Source of the DNA: Planctomycetia bacterium
Lineage (GTDB): Bacteria; Planctomycetota; Phycisphaerae; Phycisphaerales; SM1A02
Assembly: GCA_005787685.1 (NCBI GenBank)
Contig: SYAC01000048.1
Span: 1 to 64,000, forward strand
Direction: 5' to 3'
Length of the DNA stretch: 64,000 bases
The notes under the pieces were generated by a model. It searched no databases. It was not told the origin of the DNA and was given only the letters and a program-made list of their open reading frames with translations. Positions 50,841 to 60,363 of this stretch are shown here, piece after piece (positions within the stretch are counted from its first letter, which is position 1; each line of letters starts with the position of its first letter). Both the position numbers and the translations under genes were made by a program.

Positions 50841-52841
50841 ATGCCGCGTAATATTCCAGTTGGCAACGGCGACATGTTGGTCGCCTTTGACGATCTGTAT
50901 CGCATTCGCGATTTGTATTGGCCGCATGTTGGCCAGCCCAACCACACCTGCGGACACTTGCAACGATTTGGCGTTTGGGCCGACGGGCAATTTGCCTGGA
51001 TGGATAGCCCAGGTTGGTCGCGCAACTTTTCCTACAAGCACAACACATTGCTGACCGAGGTGCGCTTGCGCAACGAACGGCTTGGCTTGGAGTTGGTGTG
51101 CCACGATGCGGTGGATTATTGGAGCCCAGTCTATTTTCGCAAAGTGATCGTCACGGATCTGTGGAATCGTCCGCGGGATGTGCGCGTGTTTTTTCATGCG
51201 GATTTAAGCGTGAATGAAAGTCCCGTGGGTGACACCGTTGCCTTTGATCCGCAAACTGGCGGCTTGATCCACTACAAAAGTGATTTCTACTTTCTCTTCA
51301 ACGGTAGCCATCCGGCTGGTATTGGCGTGACCACCTACGCCACGGGCGCCAAACGAATTGGTGAGGCGGAAGGAACTTGGCGCGACGCCGAGGATGGCAT
51401 GTTGAGCCGCAACAGCATCGCGCAAGGCAGCGTGGACAGCGCGGTTGGATTTCAACTTACGCTTGCGCCACAAGGCAGCGAAACATGTGTGTATTGGATT
51501 GCGGCGGGCAAAAGTTACGATGAAGTGCATCAACTCAACCAGAAGGTGTGCGATAAAACTCCGCAGCGCATGCTGGATCGCACTGAGGCCTATTGGCGTT
51601 TGTGGTCGCAACAGGAATTTTCTGGAGTGGATCCGCTCCCCAAACATTTACAACAATTACAGACGCGCAGCTTGCTGATCGCGCGCACGCAAATTGATAA
51701 TGACGGCGCAATTATTGCCGCCAACGATTACGACATCACCCATTTCGCCGGCGACACCTATTCCTATATGTGGCCGCGCGATGGAGCGTTGGTTGCGCAA
51801 TCGCTGGTGCTTGCCGGTCAAAGCGAACTGAGCCGAAACTTTTTCCGCTTCTGCGAGCGCGTGCGCCACCCCGACGGATATTTCCACCACAAGTACAACC
51901 CCAATGGAACGGTGGCTTCAAGTTGGCATCCTTGGCTCACGGAAAAACCATCGCTGCTGCCCATTCAACAAGATGAAACCGCGCTTATTCCATGGGCTTT
52001 GCGCCAACATTTCGTCAAGTTTCGCGATGTTGAATTCATCAAGTCGCTGTACAACCCGCTGATTGTTGACACCGCGAACTGGATGATTTCCTACCGCGAC
52101 CACCATGGGTTGCCGCTGCCAAGTTGGGACCTGTGGGAGGAGCGACGCGGCGTGCACTTATTCACCGTGTGCGCCACCATTGGCGGCTTGCTTGCGGCAA
52201 GTCAATTTGCGCAGGACATGGGCGCATTTGATCGCGCGACTGATTTCAGCGAGGCAGCGGATCGCATGCGATTGGCCATGTTGAAACACATGTGGGATCC
52301 AGAGCGCCGCTTATTCGCGCGCACGGCAATTGCCGCCGAGGATGGCTCATATCGTTTGGACTTCACGCTGGACGCGTCGGCCTACGCTCTGTTTGCGTTT
52401 GATGTGCTGCCCGCACATGACGCGCGTGTATGCGACCATATGCGCGCCATCCGCGATCGACTGTGGGTACGCACCGAAATTGGCGGCATAGCGCGCTATG
52501 AGCGTGATCCGTACCAGCGAGCTGAGCACATGGACTTTGTCAATGTTCCAGGTAATCCGTGGGTGATTTGCACGCTGTGGTTCGCGCAGTGGCTGATTGC
52601 CAAGGCGTCAACCATCGCCGAACTTGAAGAGGCGCTTCCTTATCTTGAATGGACCAATTGGCGCGCCTCATCCAGTGGCGTGTTGGCGGAGCAATACCAT
52701 CCCTATACTGGGGCGCAAATTTCCGTGAGCCCACTGACCTGGAGTCACGCCACGCTCATCACTACATCCATGCAATTCCGATTGCGATTTGCGGAATTAT
52801 CCGCGGCGCAAGCCTTGACCCCGAAAAGCGCCGGCACATAA
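50841..52841 (+). CDS. glycoside hydrolase family 15 (glucoamylase-like)
   Basis: A 666-residue cytosolic enzyme of the GH15 glucoamylase/trehalase class. It has an N-terminal beta-sandwich domain (about 1-260; starts RNIPVGNGDMLVAFDD) and a catalytic alpha6/alpha6 barrel with YMWPRDGALVAQSL, LWEERRGVHLFT (candidate general acid Glu) and LAEQYHPYTGAQISV-SPLTWSHA near the end, where the general base Glu lies. It probably releases glucose from alpha-glucans such as glycogen, or splits trehalose. No signal peptide. It follows fabF by 27 nt. Confidence 0.9.
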   Translation: MPRNIPVGNGDMLVAFDDLYRIRDLYWPHVGQPNHTCGHLQRFGVWADGQFAWMDSPGWSRNFSYKHNTLLTEVRLRNERLGLELVCHDAVDYWSPVYFRKVIVTDLWNRPRDVRVFFHADLSVNESPVGDTVAFDPQTGGLIHYKSDFYFLFNGSHPAGIGVTTYATGAKRIGEAEGTWRDAEDGMLSRNSIAQGSVDSAVGFQLTLAPQGSETCVYWIAAGKSYDEVHQLNQKVCDKTPQRMLDRTEAYWRLWSQQEFSGVDPLPKHLQQLQTRSLLIARTQIDNDGAIIAANDYDITHFAGDTYSYMWPRDGALVAQSLVLAGQSELSRNFFRFCERVRHPDGYFHHKYNPNGTVASSWHPWLTEKPSLLPIQQDETALIPWALRQHFVKFRDVEFIKSLYNPLIVDTANWMISYRDHHGLPLPSWDLWEERRGVHLFTVCATIGGLLAASQFAQDMGAFDRATDFSEAADRMRLAMLKHMWDPERRLFARTAIAAEDGSYRLDFTLDASAYALFAFDVLPAHDARVCDHMRAIRDRLWVRTEIGGIARYERDPYQRAEHMDFVNVPGNPWVICTLWFAQWLIAKASTIAELEEALPYLEWTNWRASSSGVLAEQYHPYTGAQISVSPLTWSHATLITTSMQFRLRFAELSAAQALTPKSAGT

Positions 52842-52947
52842 AAATTCAGATTATCCTATGAAAGAGTCATAAATCCAATTTCAAGTCCTTCTTTGCCGCA
52901 TCCATGAATCCGTGAATCCGTGCCCTAAAATAAGCGAACAACTCTAA

Positions 52948-54048
52948 GTGAAATCATCCTCTCTTGAAGTTGCAGAGATTCTTGAATCTTCCAGTCGCGC
53001 CATTGCCACTTGGACGATTGATCAACAATATCGAGATGACGACACCATGGAAGCGCGTTACGGTTCATCTGGTCGGCGCATGTGGAATCAAGAAGTGGTG
53101 ACACGACTGGCGTACCTCACGGAGGCGGTGGCTCTGAACTACGAGCAAATATTGATTGACAACGCGCTGTGGGCCAAGACTGCGTTCACTGCGCGTGAAT
53201 TAAATTTGGATGATCTGTACAAAAATTTAGATTGCATGAAGAGCGTCTTGGTTGAGCAACTTCCAAAATCAATTTCGAATGTCACCACTCCAATAATCAC
53301 CAAGGCGCTGGAATGCCTGCTGCAAAATTCGACTCATTTAGAAAATCCAATTTCGCATGCCGGAGCTTCTTCTGATTTTGCGCGCATGTACCTCATGCAT
53401 TTGCTGAAGCGGGATCAAATGGAGGCGGAGCGCCTGATTACGGAACTGACCAAAAATGGACTGACTTTTTCGCAAATTTGCGAGGGAGTGCTTGTGCCCG
53501 CCATGGCTGAGATTGGATATCTCTGGCAGATACAAGAAGCCAGTATTGCGGATGAACATTATTGCACGAATGCCACGCATCGCATTTTAGAGGGGCTTCG
53601 GGGCAAGACACCCCGCAAAGAGCTGAACGGATATCTCATGGTTTCCGCTTCCGTTTGCGGTGACATGCATGATCTTGGAATTAAAATTATGTCCGCCATT
53701 TATGAAATGCAAGGCTGGACCGTGGAGTGCCTGGGATCAAATACGCCCACGCAAGAAATCGTGAACAGCGTTGCCCCGCAAATCTATCGCGGCGGCGCCA
53801 ACCTTTTGGCGCTCAGCGCATCAACCAGTTTGCGCATTCGGGCCGTTCAATCTGTCATCGCATGCGTGCGTGCCACGGACGCTGGAAAGAACATACCTAT
53901 TTTAGTGGGTGGACCCCCATTCCAAAATAGGAATGATCTTTGGCGACTTGTGGGCGCGAGCGCCCAATCATCCTCCGCGTCGGCATCGCTTGAAACAGCG
54001 CTTGCGCTCGTGGCGCACTCCAATCACGCAAATCGTCGTGCCACATAG
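52948..54048 (+). CDS. cobalamin-binding, CarH-like photosensor domain protein
   Basis: A 366-residue protein, GTG start. Residues 1-140 are a helical domain of unknown function without MerR features. Residues about 140-215 match the helical cap of B12-dependent sensors: Trp193 followed after nine residues by Glu203-His204, the W-x9-EH signature of the CarH photoreceptor. Residues 225-350 are a Rossmann B12-binding domain with Asp239-x-His241-x-x-Gly244 (CGDMHDLGIK), whose His ligates cobalt. It could sense light through adenosylcobalamin, or simply bind B12. Output is unclear, as no DNA-binding or enzymatic domain is present. It stands alone between GH15 and phoH. Confidence 0.85.
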   Translation: MKSSSLEVAEILESSSRAIATWTIDQQYRDDDTMEARYGSSGRRMWNQEVVTRLAYLTEAVALNYEQILIDNALWAKTAFTARELNLDDLYKNLDCMKSVLVEQLPKSISNVTTPIITKALECLLQNSTHLENPISHAGASSDFARMYLMHLLKRDQMEAERLITELTKNGLTFSQICEGVLVPAMAEIGYLWQIQEASIADEHYCTNATHRILEGLRGKTPRKELNGYLMVSASVCGDMHDLGIKIMSAIYEMQGWTVECLGSNTPTQEIVNSVAPQIYRGGANLLALSASTSLRIRAVQSVIACVRATDAGKNIPILVGGPPFQNRNDLWRLVGASAQSSSASASLETALALVAHSNHANRRAT

Positions 54049-54091
54049 CGCGTATCTCGTGCGCTTCACGCAGCGCGTTATGTATGGGGTA

Positions 54092-55639
54092 TCACAACAT
54101 ATCCGCGGCCAAGCTTGCCAATTCACTACGCTCGGTGCGACTCAGTGTGACATGTCCCGCGATGCGTTGGCCCTTCATGCGCTCAATCAAGTGCGATAGA
54201 CCGTTGCTTGCCGCGTCCAGATATGGATTGTCTATTTGTCCAATATCGCCAGCGAGCACAATCTTAGTGCCTTCACCAACTCGACTGACAATAGTCTTCA
54301 CTTCGTGCGGAGAAAGATTTTGGGCCTCATCCACAATAATAAATTGATGCGGAATGCTGCGACCGCGGATGTACGTGAGCGGTTCCATGACCAATTTACC
54401 GCCAGCCACAAGTTGATCCATGCGCTGCTCGGCGGTTTTACTGTCAGCTTCGCTACTGCTGCCGCCGCGCGTTGAAAGCAAGTAAGACACATTGTCAAAC
54501 ACGGGCTGCATCCACAACGCGAGTTTTTCATCTTTATCGCCTGGTAAAAAGCCAATGTCGCGGCCCATGGGCATGATTGGTCTGGCCACCAGCAATTTGT
54601 CAAAGCGCTCCTCACGCAGCACTTTGTGCATGCCCGCGGCAATCGCGAGCAATGTTTTTCCGGTGCCCGCCGCGCCAATCAGCGAGACCAGGCGAACTTC
54701 ATCGTCCAGCAATAAATCCATGGCCATGGTTTGCTGCACATTGCGCGCAAGAATTCCGTAAATGGGTTTGCGGGGACCGGTGACTGGAATTAAGTGGCCC
54801 GTATCGGCAAGCACACGTCCCAAGCCAGTGTGACTTTCGTCGGCGTCGTCTTGCAACACCACAAATTGATTAGCCACCAAGTCGTGGGCTTTCAATTCGC
54901 CGCCTTCAATTGTGCGGAAGATTAAACCCTCCAATTGCTCAATGCTCAATTGACGCTCTTGATACAACTCATCAATGGTGGCGCTGGGACAACTCAACAT
55001 GGCGTAACCGCCATAGAGCCAGTCAGCGTCAACGCGATCGGCCTCGAAGTCCTCACTTGGAATATCCAGCGCGTCGCACTTCACGCGGGCGTTGATGTCC
55101 TTGGAGATAAAAATAGTCCGCAGACCGCTGGCGTGTAGCCGATGCGCCACGCCAAGAATTTTATTGTCGGCCACATCGAGATCTAGGGCGAACGGGGTCT
55201 TCACATCGCAACGCTCAATGCGAATGGAGCCGCCCTGCTCATTCCACACCACGCCTTCAAAGAGTCGCCCAATGGAACGCATCTTGTCCAAGCGGCGAAT
55301 CACGCTGCGGGCATTCCGCCCCGTTTCATCATTGTTTTTCTTGAAATGATCAAGCTCCTCAATCACTTGAAGCGGAATGACAACCTCGTGTTCCTCAAAC
55401 TTAAAGAGCGCGTTGGGATTATGCAGCAACACATTTGTGTCAACCACAAAGTGCTTGCGCAGATCGGCGGCAGCGCCAGACCCCACTTGAATTTTTGTTG
55501 TCGGCGCAACCACGGATTCCGCGGATGGCTTGGATTTGTCGGACTTGGTTTCAGACGGCGTCCGCGATGCGGAAGACGAAGAATTCTTCAAGAGGCAAAG
55601 TCCCTTCATAAAATGCGAATTGGAAACACCACAAGTCAA
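54092..55639 (-). CDS. PhoH family ATPase with N-terminal PIN domain
   Basis: A 515-residue protein of the PhoH2 type. It has a disordered Ser/Lys start (to about 55), then a PIN ribonuclease domain (VVDTNVLLHNPNALF at about 65-80, with acidic residues along KNNDETGRNARSVIRRLD), and a PhoH ATPase with Walker A GAAGTGKTLLA and Walker B FIIVDEAQNLS. PhoH2 proteins unwind and cleave RNA and are often linked to toxin-antitoxin systems, but no antitoxin gene is adjacent. An internal Met at residue 11 is an alternative start. It is convergent with the B12 gene. Confidence 0.93.
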   Translation of the reverse strand: MTCGVSNSHFMKGLCLLKNSSSSASRTPSETKSDKSKPSAESVVAPTTKIQVGSGAAADLRKHFVVDTNVLLHNPNALFKFEEHEVVIPLQVIEELDHFKKNNDETGRNARSVIRRLDKMRSIGRLFEGVVWNEQGGSIRIERCDVKTPFALDLDVADNKILGVAHRLHASGLRTIFISKDINARVKCDALDIPSEDFEADRVDADWLYGGYAMLSCPSATIDELYQERQLSIEQLEGLIFRTIEGGELKAHDLVANQFVVLQDDADESHTGLGRVLADTGHLIPVTGPRKPIYGILARNVQQTMAMDLLLDDEVRLVSLIGAAGTGKTLLAIAAGMHKVLREERFDKLLVARPIMPMGRDIGFLPGDKDEKLALWMQPVFDNVSYLLSTRGGSSSEADSKTAEQRMDQLVAGGKLVMEPLTYIRGRSIPHQFIIVDEAQNLSPHEVKTIVSRVGEGTKIVLAGDIGQIDNPYLDAASNGLSHLIERMKGQRIAGHVTLSRTERSELASLAADML

Positions 55640-55675
55640 TCAACCACTCACAATAGAGTGGGTTCGAATTGCCTG

Positions 55676-55697
55676 CGAGTCAAGTTCGAGTCAAGTT
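55676..55697. repeat. 11-nt tandem duplication in the phoH/BI-1 intergenic region
   Basis: CGAGTCAAGTT occurs twice in tandem. Just before it lies CCACTC-ACAATA-GAGTGG (6-bp stem). Confidence 0.8.
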
Positions 55698-55716
55698 TAT
55701 ATTTTAAAAAATATAA
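55697..55716. promoter_or_regulatory. AT-rich 9-bp palindrome upstream of the BI-1 gene
   Basis: TTATATTTT-AA-AAAATATAA is a perfect 9-2-9 inverted repeat in the 162-nt divergent promoter region of phoH and the Bax-inhibitor-like gene. It may be an operator or an easily melted promoter element. Confidence 0.4.
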
Positions 55717-55801
55717 CTTTGTTGGCGCCCCTGATCAAAATTATGCCTTGAAGGACACCCTTGCGAGAATTTCAAGGCTAGAATGCCCCCAAGGAGAAAC
55801 T

Positions 55802-56617
55802 ATGTCCATTTTATCATCATCCAATCCAATTCTTGCCCAAGGTCGCCTGGAAGAAGCTTTACGAAGCACTCCAAGTTCCCAAAGCACCGTCACGGTTGCC
55901 GGAGTTGTGAACAAGACCACGCTGTGTTTGGCTGTTGCTGTTGTCTTTGGAGCACTGGGAAACGCATTTGTCACAAAAAATCCCGGTTCAATATTCATGG
56001 TGAATGTGGCGGCTTTTGTAGTTTCGTTGGGTGTTGGATTCGCCTTGTTTGGCCGCCCGAACTGGGCCATATTTTTAGCGCCAATCTACGCGGCGGTACA
56101 AGGGTTCTTTATGGGCGCAGTTGGAGTTGTGCTTGACAACATTTTACTTTCCAAGGGCATCGCTCTCACTGGAGGTCTTGCGATGCAAGCCTTCATTATG
56201 ACCGCAGGCGTGGCATTGACCTGCCTCATTCTGTATCGAAGTGGCGCGGTACGCATCACGCAACGCGGCGCATTTATTTTATGGGCGTGCGTGCTTGGTA
56301 TTGGCGTGACCTATTTGATTTCATTTGTGTTGTCATTGTTTGGCGTTGCCACTCCATTCGTGTCACTGCCAAATCAAACTGGTGGTTCAACAGGCGCCTA
56401 TATTGGCTTGGCGATCAATGGACTTATTCTGGTGGTGGCGGCCTTCACGCTTATTGCGGACATTCAACAAGTGGATCAAGCCGCCAAAGAGGGCGCGCCA
56501 GCGAGTAGCGAGTGGTATTTGGCCTACGGACTCACCGTGAGTTTGGTGTGGATTTACTTTGAGTCCATGAAAATTATCTTTCGACTTGCAATGATTTTCG
56601 GTGGCAAGCGCGATTGA
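55802..56617 (+). CDS. Bax inhibitor-1/YccA family membrane protein
   Basis: A 271-residue integral membrane protein. The frame is open far upstream, but AAGGAGAAAC directly before the ATG at 55802 fixes the start. Residues 1-45 are soluble; then come about seven helices. FLAPIYAAVQGFFMGAVGV, GLAINGLILVVAAFTLIADIQQVDQAAKEGAP and WYLAYGLTVSLVWIYFESM are typical of YccA-like members. E. coli YccA modulates the FtsH protease; other family members leak calcium. The role here is not determined by context. nif3 follows after 33 nt. Confidence 0.9.
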   Translation: MSILSSSNPILAQGRLEEALRSTPSSQSTVTVAGVVNKTTLCLAVAVVFGALGNAFVTKNPGSIFMVNVAAFVVSLGVGFALFGRPNWAIFLAPIYAAVQGFFMGAVGVVLDNILLSKGIALTGGLAMQAFIMTAGVALTCLILYRSGAVRITQRGAFILWACVLGIGVTYLISFVLSLFGVATPFVSLPNQTGGSTGAYIGLAINGLILVVAAFTLIADIQQVDQAAKEGAPASSEWYLAYGLTVSLVWIYFESMKIIFRLAMIFGGKRD

Positions 56618-56650
56618 TGACAGGCGCACCTTCCGCATGAAAGTTGATCC

Positions 56651-57502
56651 ATGATTGGTGAACTTGTGTTGGCCATGCAAGCTGTCGCTCCGCGAAGTTT
56701 GGCGGCAACTTGGGACAACACTGGTTTACTGCTTGGTGATCCAGCGCAGGCGCTGCGACGCGCGTTGCTGACCATTGACCTTACCCCCGCCGTCCTCGAT
56801 GAGGCGATTACGGCCAAGTGCGAGGCGATTATTGCCTACCACCCGCCCCTCTTTGAGCCGCTGAAAAAACTCACGACCATGCATGCGCACGAACACATTG
56901 TGCTGCGTTGCGCGGAGCACAAAATTGCCATTTTGTCGCCACACACAGCGCTTGACGCCGTGCATGGTGGAATGACCGATTGGTTGGCGGATTTTCTTGG
57001 AGCGGGCACGCGCGTGGCGTTGGAACCAGCCATATTTGCCAGCGCGCCTGTTAAATCTGCGCCGCGCGCAAAGACGCAAGAACCAGTACAAACCCCACTC
57101 CAAACGCATGGCCAGGGCCGAGCGCTCACGCTTCTTAAGCCACGGACATGCAACGCCATGGCGAAGCAGCTTCGAATTTCGTTGCGCCTGGGCGCTGGCG
57201 ATGTTTCATATTGCGAATTGAAAAAGTCGCGCCGTCACGAACGCGTGGCGGTAGTTCCTGGTTCGGGCGCCAGTTTGCTGGCGTTAGCGCTGGAGGCGGG
57301 CTGCACGCTTATGGTCACCGGCGAGGCGAAACATCATGACGTGCTGCGCGCCAAAGAAAATGGCTGCGACATGATCTTGCTTGGCCATACCAATTCCGAA
57401 CGCGGATTTCTTCCTCACTTTGCCAAGCAATTGCAGCCACATGTGCCTCGGATTCGTTTGTTGGTAAGCAAACGCGATCGTCACCCGCTTCAGTGCACCT
57501 GA
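56651..57502 (+). CDS. Nif3-like dinuclear metal centre protein
   Basis: A 283-residue member of the NIF3/YbgI family (GTP cyclohydrolase I type 2-like). The dinuclear metal site is marked by IIAYHPPLFEP near 60-70, SPHTALDAVHGGMTDWLA, and the late GHTNSERGFLPHFAKQL. A lineage-specific insert of about 50 residues lies near 120-170. Function of the family is unsettled. The gene ends exactly where the convergent ROK kinase gene ends: the two stops are back to back. Confidence 0.9.
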   Translation: MIGELVLAMQAVAPRSLAATWDNTGLLLGDPAQALRRALLTIDLTPAVLDEAITAKCEAIIAYHPPLFEPLKKLTTMHAHEHIVLRCAEHKIAILSPHTALDAVHGGMTDWLADFLGAGTRVALEPAIFASAPVKSAPRAKTQEPVQTPLQTHGQGRALTLLKPRTCNAMAKQLRISLRLGAGDVSYCELKKSRRHERVAVVPGSGASLLALALEAGCTLMVTGEAKHHDVLRAKENGCDMILLGHTNSERGFLPHFAKQLQPHVPRIRLLVSKRDRHPLQCT

Positions 57503-58510
57503 TTATTTTTCTTCATTTAATGTCTCGCGCGCCAACAATGCCGCGCCCAACATGCCTGCGTCATCGCCTAATTGACTTGGAACAATTTCGCAACGCTGCA
57601 AAGTTTGCGGAAACACCGCGCGCTCAAAGCTTTCGCGAACGCGATAAAGGTATGGCTTTCCCAGTGCCTCGGAAACACCGCCGCCGAGCACCACGGTTTG
57701 CAAACTCATGACCGTAATCAGATTGGCAATGGTCAAACCAAGCAATTCCGCCGAAGCGTCCACAACCTTGCGTACCAATGGATCACCCTTGGAATAGCAC
57801 TCTGCCAGAACGCTGCTTCCAATCGCCGAGGGATCGGGCTTGCCGTCGTCGTCTTTTTCCTTGTTCAAAAATTCGCACAACATGCTGTCTGGATAGTGCC
57901 CAAGCAACATCATCATGCTGCGCACCAAGGCGGTGCGACTGCAATGATCCTCGAGGGTTCGGTGGCCAGGACCCGCGCCTGGAAAAAGTACAACATGCCC
58001 AACTTCACCCGCGGTATGAAATGGTCCGCGCCACAATTTTCCATTGAGAATCATTCCACCACCAATGCCAGTACCAATCCACATGGCTAACAAGTCCCCG
58101 CGACTTTTACCGGCGCCCAAACGGCTTTCACCAAAGGCGGCCACATTGACATCGTTGTCCACCACCACGGGTATATCCAACTTTTTAGACATAATGTCGC
58201 GCAGCGGAACTTTTTTCCATCCAAGATTGCCCGCGTGAATCACGCTGCCCTTGTCCCAATCCACGGCGCTTGGCGCGCCAACGCCAGCGGCCTGAATGTC
58301 CTTCATGGAAAGTTTGGCGTCCTCGCAAGCGCGCTCAATGCCCTCCACCATTCGAGTAATGACTCTCTCACGGCCCTCGACGGCCTTGGTCTTGCGGCGC
58401 GCGCGCCCTACAATTTTTCCCTTTTCATCGATCACACCAATGCTCATGTTGGTGCCGCCTAAATCCACACCAACAATCGGACCGGTGAATCGTTGCTTGC
58501 GTTCTGCCAT
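57503..58510 (-). CDS. ROK family glucokinase
   Basis: A 335-residue sugar kinase. It has the phosphate-binding VGVDLGGTNMSIGVIDEKG near residues 13-31, PVVVDNDVNVAAFGE with the catalytic Asp, WIGTGIGGGMILNG, and a GHRTLEDHCSR segment in place of the usual Cys-rich zinc motif of many ROK proteins. The likely substrate is glucose, in line with the GH15 glycosidase 5 kb away; other hexoses cannot be excluded. No DNA-binding domain, so an enzyme rather than a repressor. Confidence 0.9.
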   Translation of the reverse strand: MAERKQRFTGPIVGVDLGGTNMSIGVIDEKGKIVGRARRKTKAVEGRERVITRMVEGIERACEDAKLSMKDIQAAGVGAPSAVDWDKGSVIHAGNLGWKKVPLRDIMSKKLDIPVVVDNDVNVAAFGESRLGAGKSRGDLLAMWIGTGIGGGMILNGKLWRGPFHTAGEVGHVVLFPGAGPGHRTLEDHCSRTALVRSMMMLLGHYPDSMLCEFLNKEKDDDGKPDPSAIGSSVLAECYSKGDPLVRKVVDASAELLGLTIANLITVMSLQTVVLGGGVSEALGKPYLYRVRESFERAVFPQTLQRCEIVPSQLGDDAGMLGAALLARETLNEEK

Positions 58511-58558
58511 GTCAGGAATCTAACCGACCTTGAGCCGAGCTTGGTTACACTCAATCGC

Positions 58559-58870
58559 GTGACAGAGAAACACACACTTTCGATCGCGGAAACAGCGCAT
58601 GTCGCCAAATTGGCGCGACTGGAAATCACGCCCGACAAACTAGAGAAATATTGCGGCGAACTAGCCAATGTCCTAAGCCATGTGGCCAAGTTGAAGGCCA
58701 TCAATGTGGATGGCATTGAGCCGCTCACAAGCCCAGTAGATGCCACCAATCGGCTTGCGGCCGACCAACCAGGCCCCACGCTTGCGCTGGACAAATTGTT
58801 AATCAACGCCCCCGCTGTTGAGGGTCGCTTTATCGCGGTGCCAAAAGTGCTTGCAGAGGAAAATGAATGA
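58559..58870 (+). CDS. gatC: Asp/Glu-tRNA amidotransferase subunit C
   Basis: A 103-residue subunit that stabilises GatA in the GatCAB complex. The frame opens at 58493 inside the divergent ROK gene, but the GTG at 58559 gives the normal GatC start: KHTLSIAETAHVAKLARLEI. The C-terminal PAVEGRFIAVPKVL is standard. Its stop overlaps the gatA ATG (ATGA). Confidence 0.93.
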   Translation: MTEKHTLSIAETAHVAKLARLEITPDKLEKYCGELANVLSHVAKLKAINVDGIEPLTSPVDATNRLAADQPGPTLALDKLLINAPAVEGRFIAVPKVLAEENE

Positions 58871-60345
58871 GCGCACCATTCACCGACGCTTTTTCTATTG
58901 GAGAGGCGGTTCGTTCCGGCGCCACTACCGCCGAGCGCGTGGCGAAAGAATTTGTGCGTCGCGCGCAAACCGCCAATCAGTCGCTGAATGCGTTTCATGA
59001 AATTTTTGAAAGCGATGCCCTTGAAGCCGCGCGCGCCGTGGACGCAAAAGTTACATCTGGAATCGATGCTGGTCCACTTGCCGGTGTCCCCGTAGCCGTG
59101 AAAGATAATTTGGCAACCACGGTTGGACGAACAACTTGCTCAAGCAAGATGCTGGCGAACTATCGCTCACCTTTCACCGCGACTTGTGTGCAGCGCCTGC
59201 AAGCCGCGGGCGCGGTGGTGATTGGAAAAACAAACATGGATGAATTCGCCATGGGCTCCAGTACCGAGCATTGCGCATGGGGCGCCGTAAAGAATCCATG
59301 GGACGCCACGCGTGTTTCTGGCGGCTCCAGCGGCGGCAGCGCTGTGGCCGCGGCCGCTGGTTTATGCGGCTTTTCATTAGGAAGCGACACTGGTGGCAGT
59401 ATTCGCCAACCCGCTTCGCTGTGTGGTTGCGTTGGCTTTAAACCAACCTACGGCCGCATCAGCCGCTACGGTTTGGTCGCCTTTGGAAGCAGCCTTGATC
59501 AAGTCGGTCCGCTCACCCGCAGCATACGCGACGCGGCATTGGCCTATCAAGTGATGGCTGGAGTGGATGATCGCGACAGCACCACGGCCAATCTGAAAGT
59601 GGAAGACGCAATGAAAGAATTGGAAACCCCAATCGCGGGTCTGCGCGTTGGCGTTCCCAAACAATATTTAAGCGACGCCAATGACGCCGCGGTGAACGCA
59701 TGCGTGAACGACGCGCTGCAACGTCTGCAAAAAATGGGCGCGACACTTGTTGAAGTGGATCTGCCGTTGACGGATATTGGCATTAGCACCTACTACGTCA
59801 TTGCACCGGCGGAAGCCAGTGCAAACTTGGCTCGCTTTGATGGCATTCGATATGGCCACCGCGCCGCGCTCAAGACTGGCGAAAGTTTGGACACGCTCTA
59901 TGCGCGCAGTCGCGCCGAGGGATTTGGTCCCGAAGTGCAGCGGCGTATTATGCTTGGAACCTATGTGTTGAGTTCTGGTTATTACGACGCCTATTACGGC
60001 CGCGCCTTGCGCGTGCGCCGTCTGATCAAGGCGGAGTTTGACAACGCATTCACCAAATGCGATGTCATTGCGGGGCCAGCAAGTCCCTCGCCCGCGTTTG
60101 CGTTTGGCGGCATGGGTGACCCACTCAAAATGTATCTGTGCGATGTCTATACCGTGAACACAAATATCGCTGGTTTACCCGCTATTTCCTTACCGATTGG
60201 CTTTGCCAGCGAAGGAGGGAGTTCGCTTCCAATTGGACTTCACCTGCAAGCGCCGGCCTTTGCTGACGCAAAGTTGCTGCGCGCCGCACGCATGGTTGAG
60301 AAACTATTTCCTGACTTGGCGCGACAAGCCCCGCAAGGATCATAG
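58867..60345 (+). CDS. gatA: Asp/Glu-tRNA amidotransferase subunit A
   Basis: A 492-residue amidase that releases ammonia from glutamine for conversion of Glu-tRNA(Gln) or Asp-tRNA(Asn). The Ser-cis-Ser-Lys triad is at Lys79, Ser154 and Ser178, the same numbers as in the well-studied S. aureus enzyme (SGGSSGGSAVAAAAG and GSDTGGSIRQPA). YGRISRYGLVAFGSSLDQVG is a family block. gatB is not the next gene; a minus-strand lipoprotein follows. Confidence 0.97.
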   Translation: MSAPFTDAFSIGEAVRSGATTAERVAKEFVRRAQTANQSLNAFHEIFESDALEAARAVDAKVTSGIDAGPLAGVPVAVKDNLATTVGRTTCSSKMLANYRSPFTATCVQRLQAAGAVVIGKTNMDEFAMGSSTEHCAWGAVKNPWDATRVSGGSSGGSAVAAAAGLCGFSLGSDTGGSIRQPASLCGCVGFKPTYGRISRYGLVAFGSSLDQVGPLTRSIRDAALAYQVMAGVDDRDSTTANLKVEDAMKELETPIAGLRVGVPKQYLSDANDAAVNACVNDALQRLQKMGATLVEVDLPLTDIGISTYYVIAPAEASANLARFDGIRYGHRAALKTGESLDTLYARSRAEGFGPEVQRRIMLGTYVLSSGYYDAYYGRALRVRRLIKAEFDNAFTKCDVIAGPASPSPAFAFGGMGDPLKMYLCDVYTVNTNIAGLPAISLPIGFASEGGSSLPIGLHLQAPAFADAKLLRAARMVEKLFPDLARQAPQGS

Positions 60346-60363
60346 GCCACGCACGCTCAGCGT

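Noticed and set aside
52842-52947. Cobalamin riboswitch before the B12-binding protein gene
   Set aside because: The gap is only 106 nt and shows no B12-box or complex fold; it contains an 8-nt duplication only.
55661-55670. GGTTCGAATT resembling a tRNA T-arm
   Set aside because: No acceptor stem, D-arm or anticodon arm can be folded around it; it is in a promoter region.
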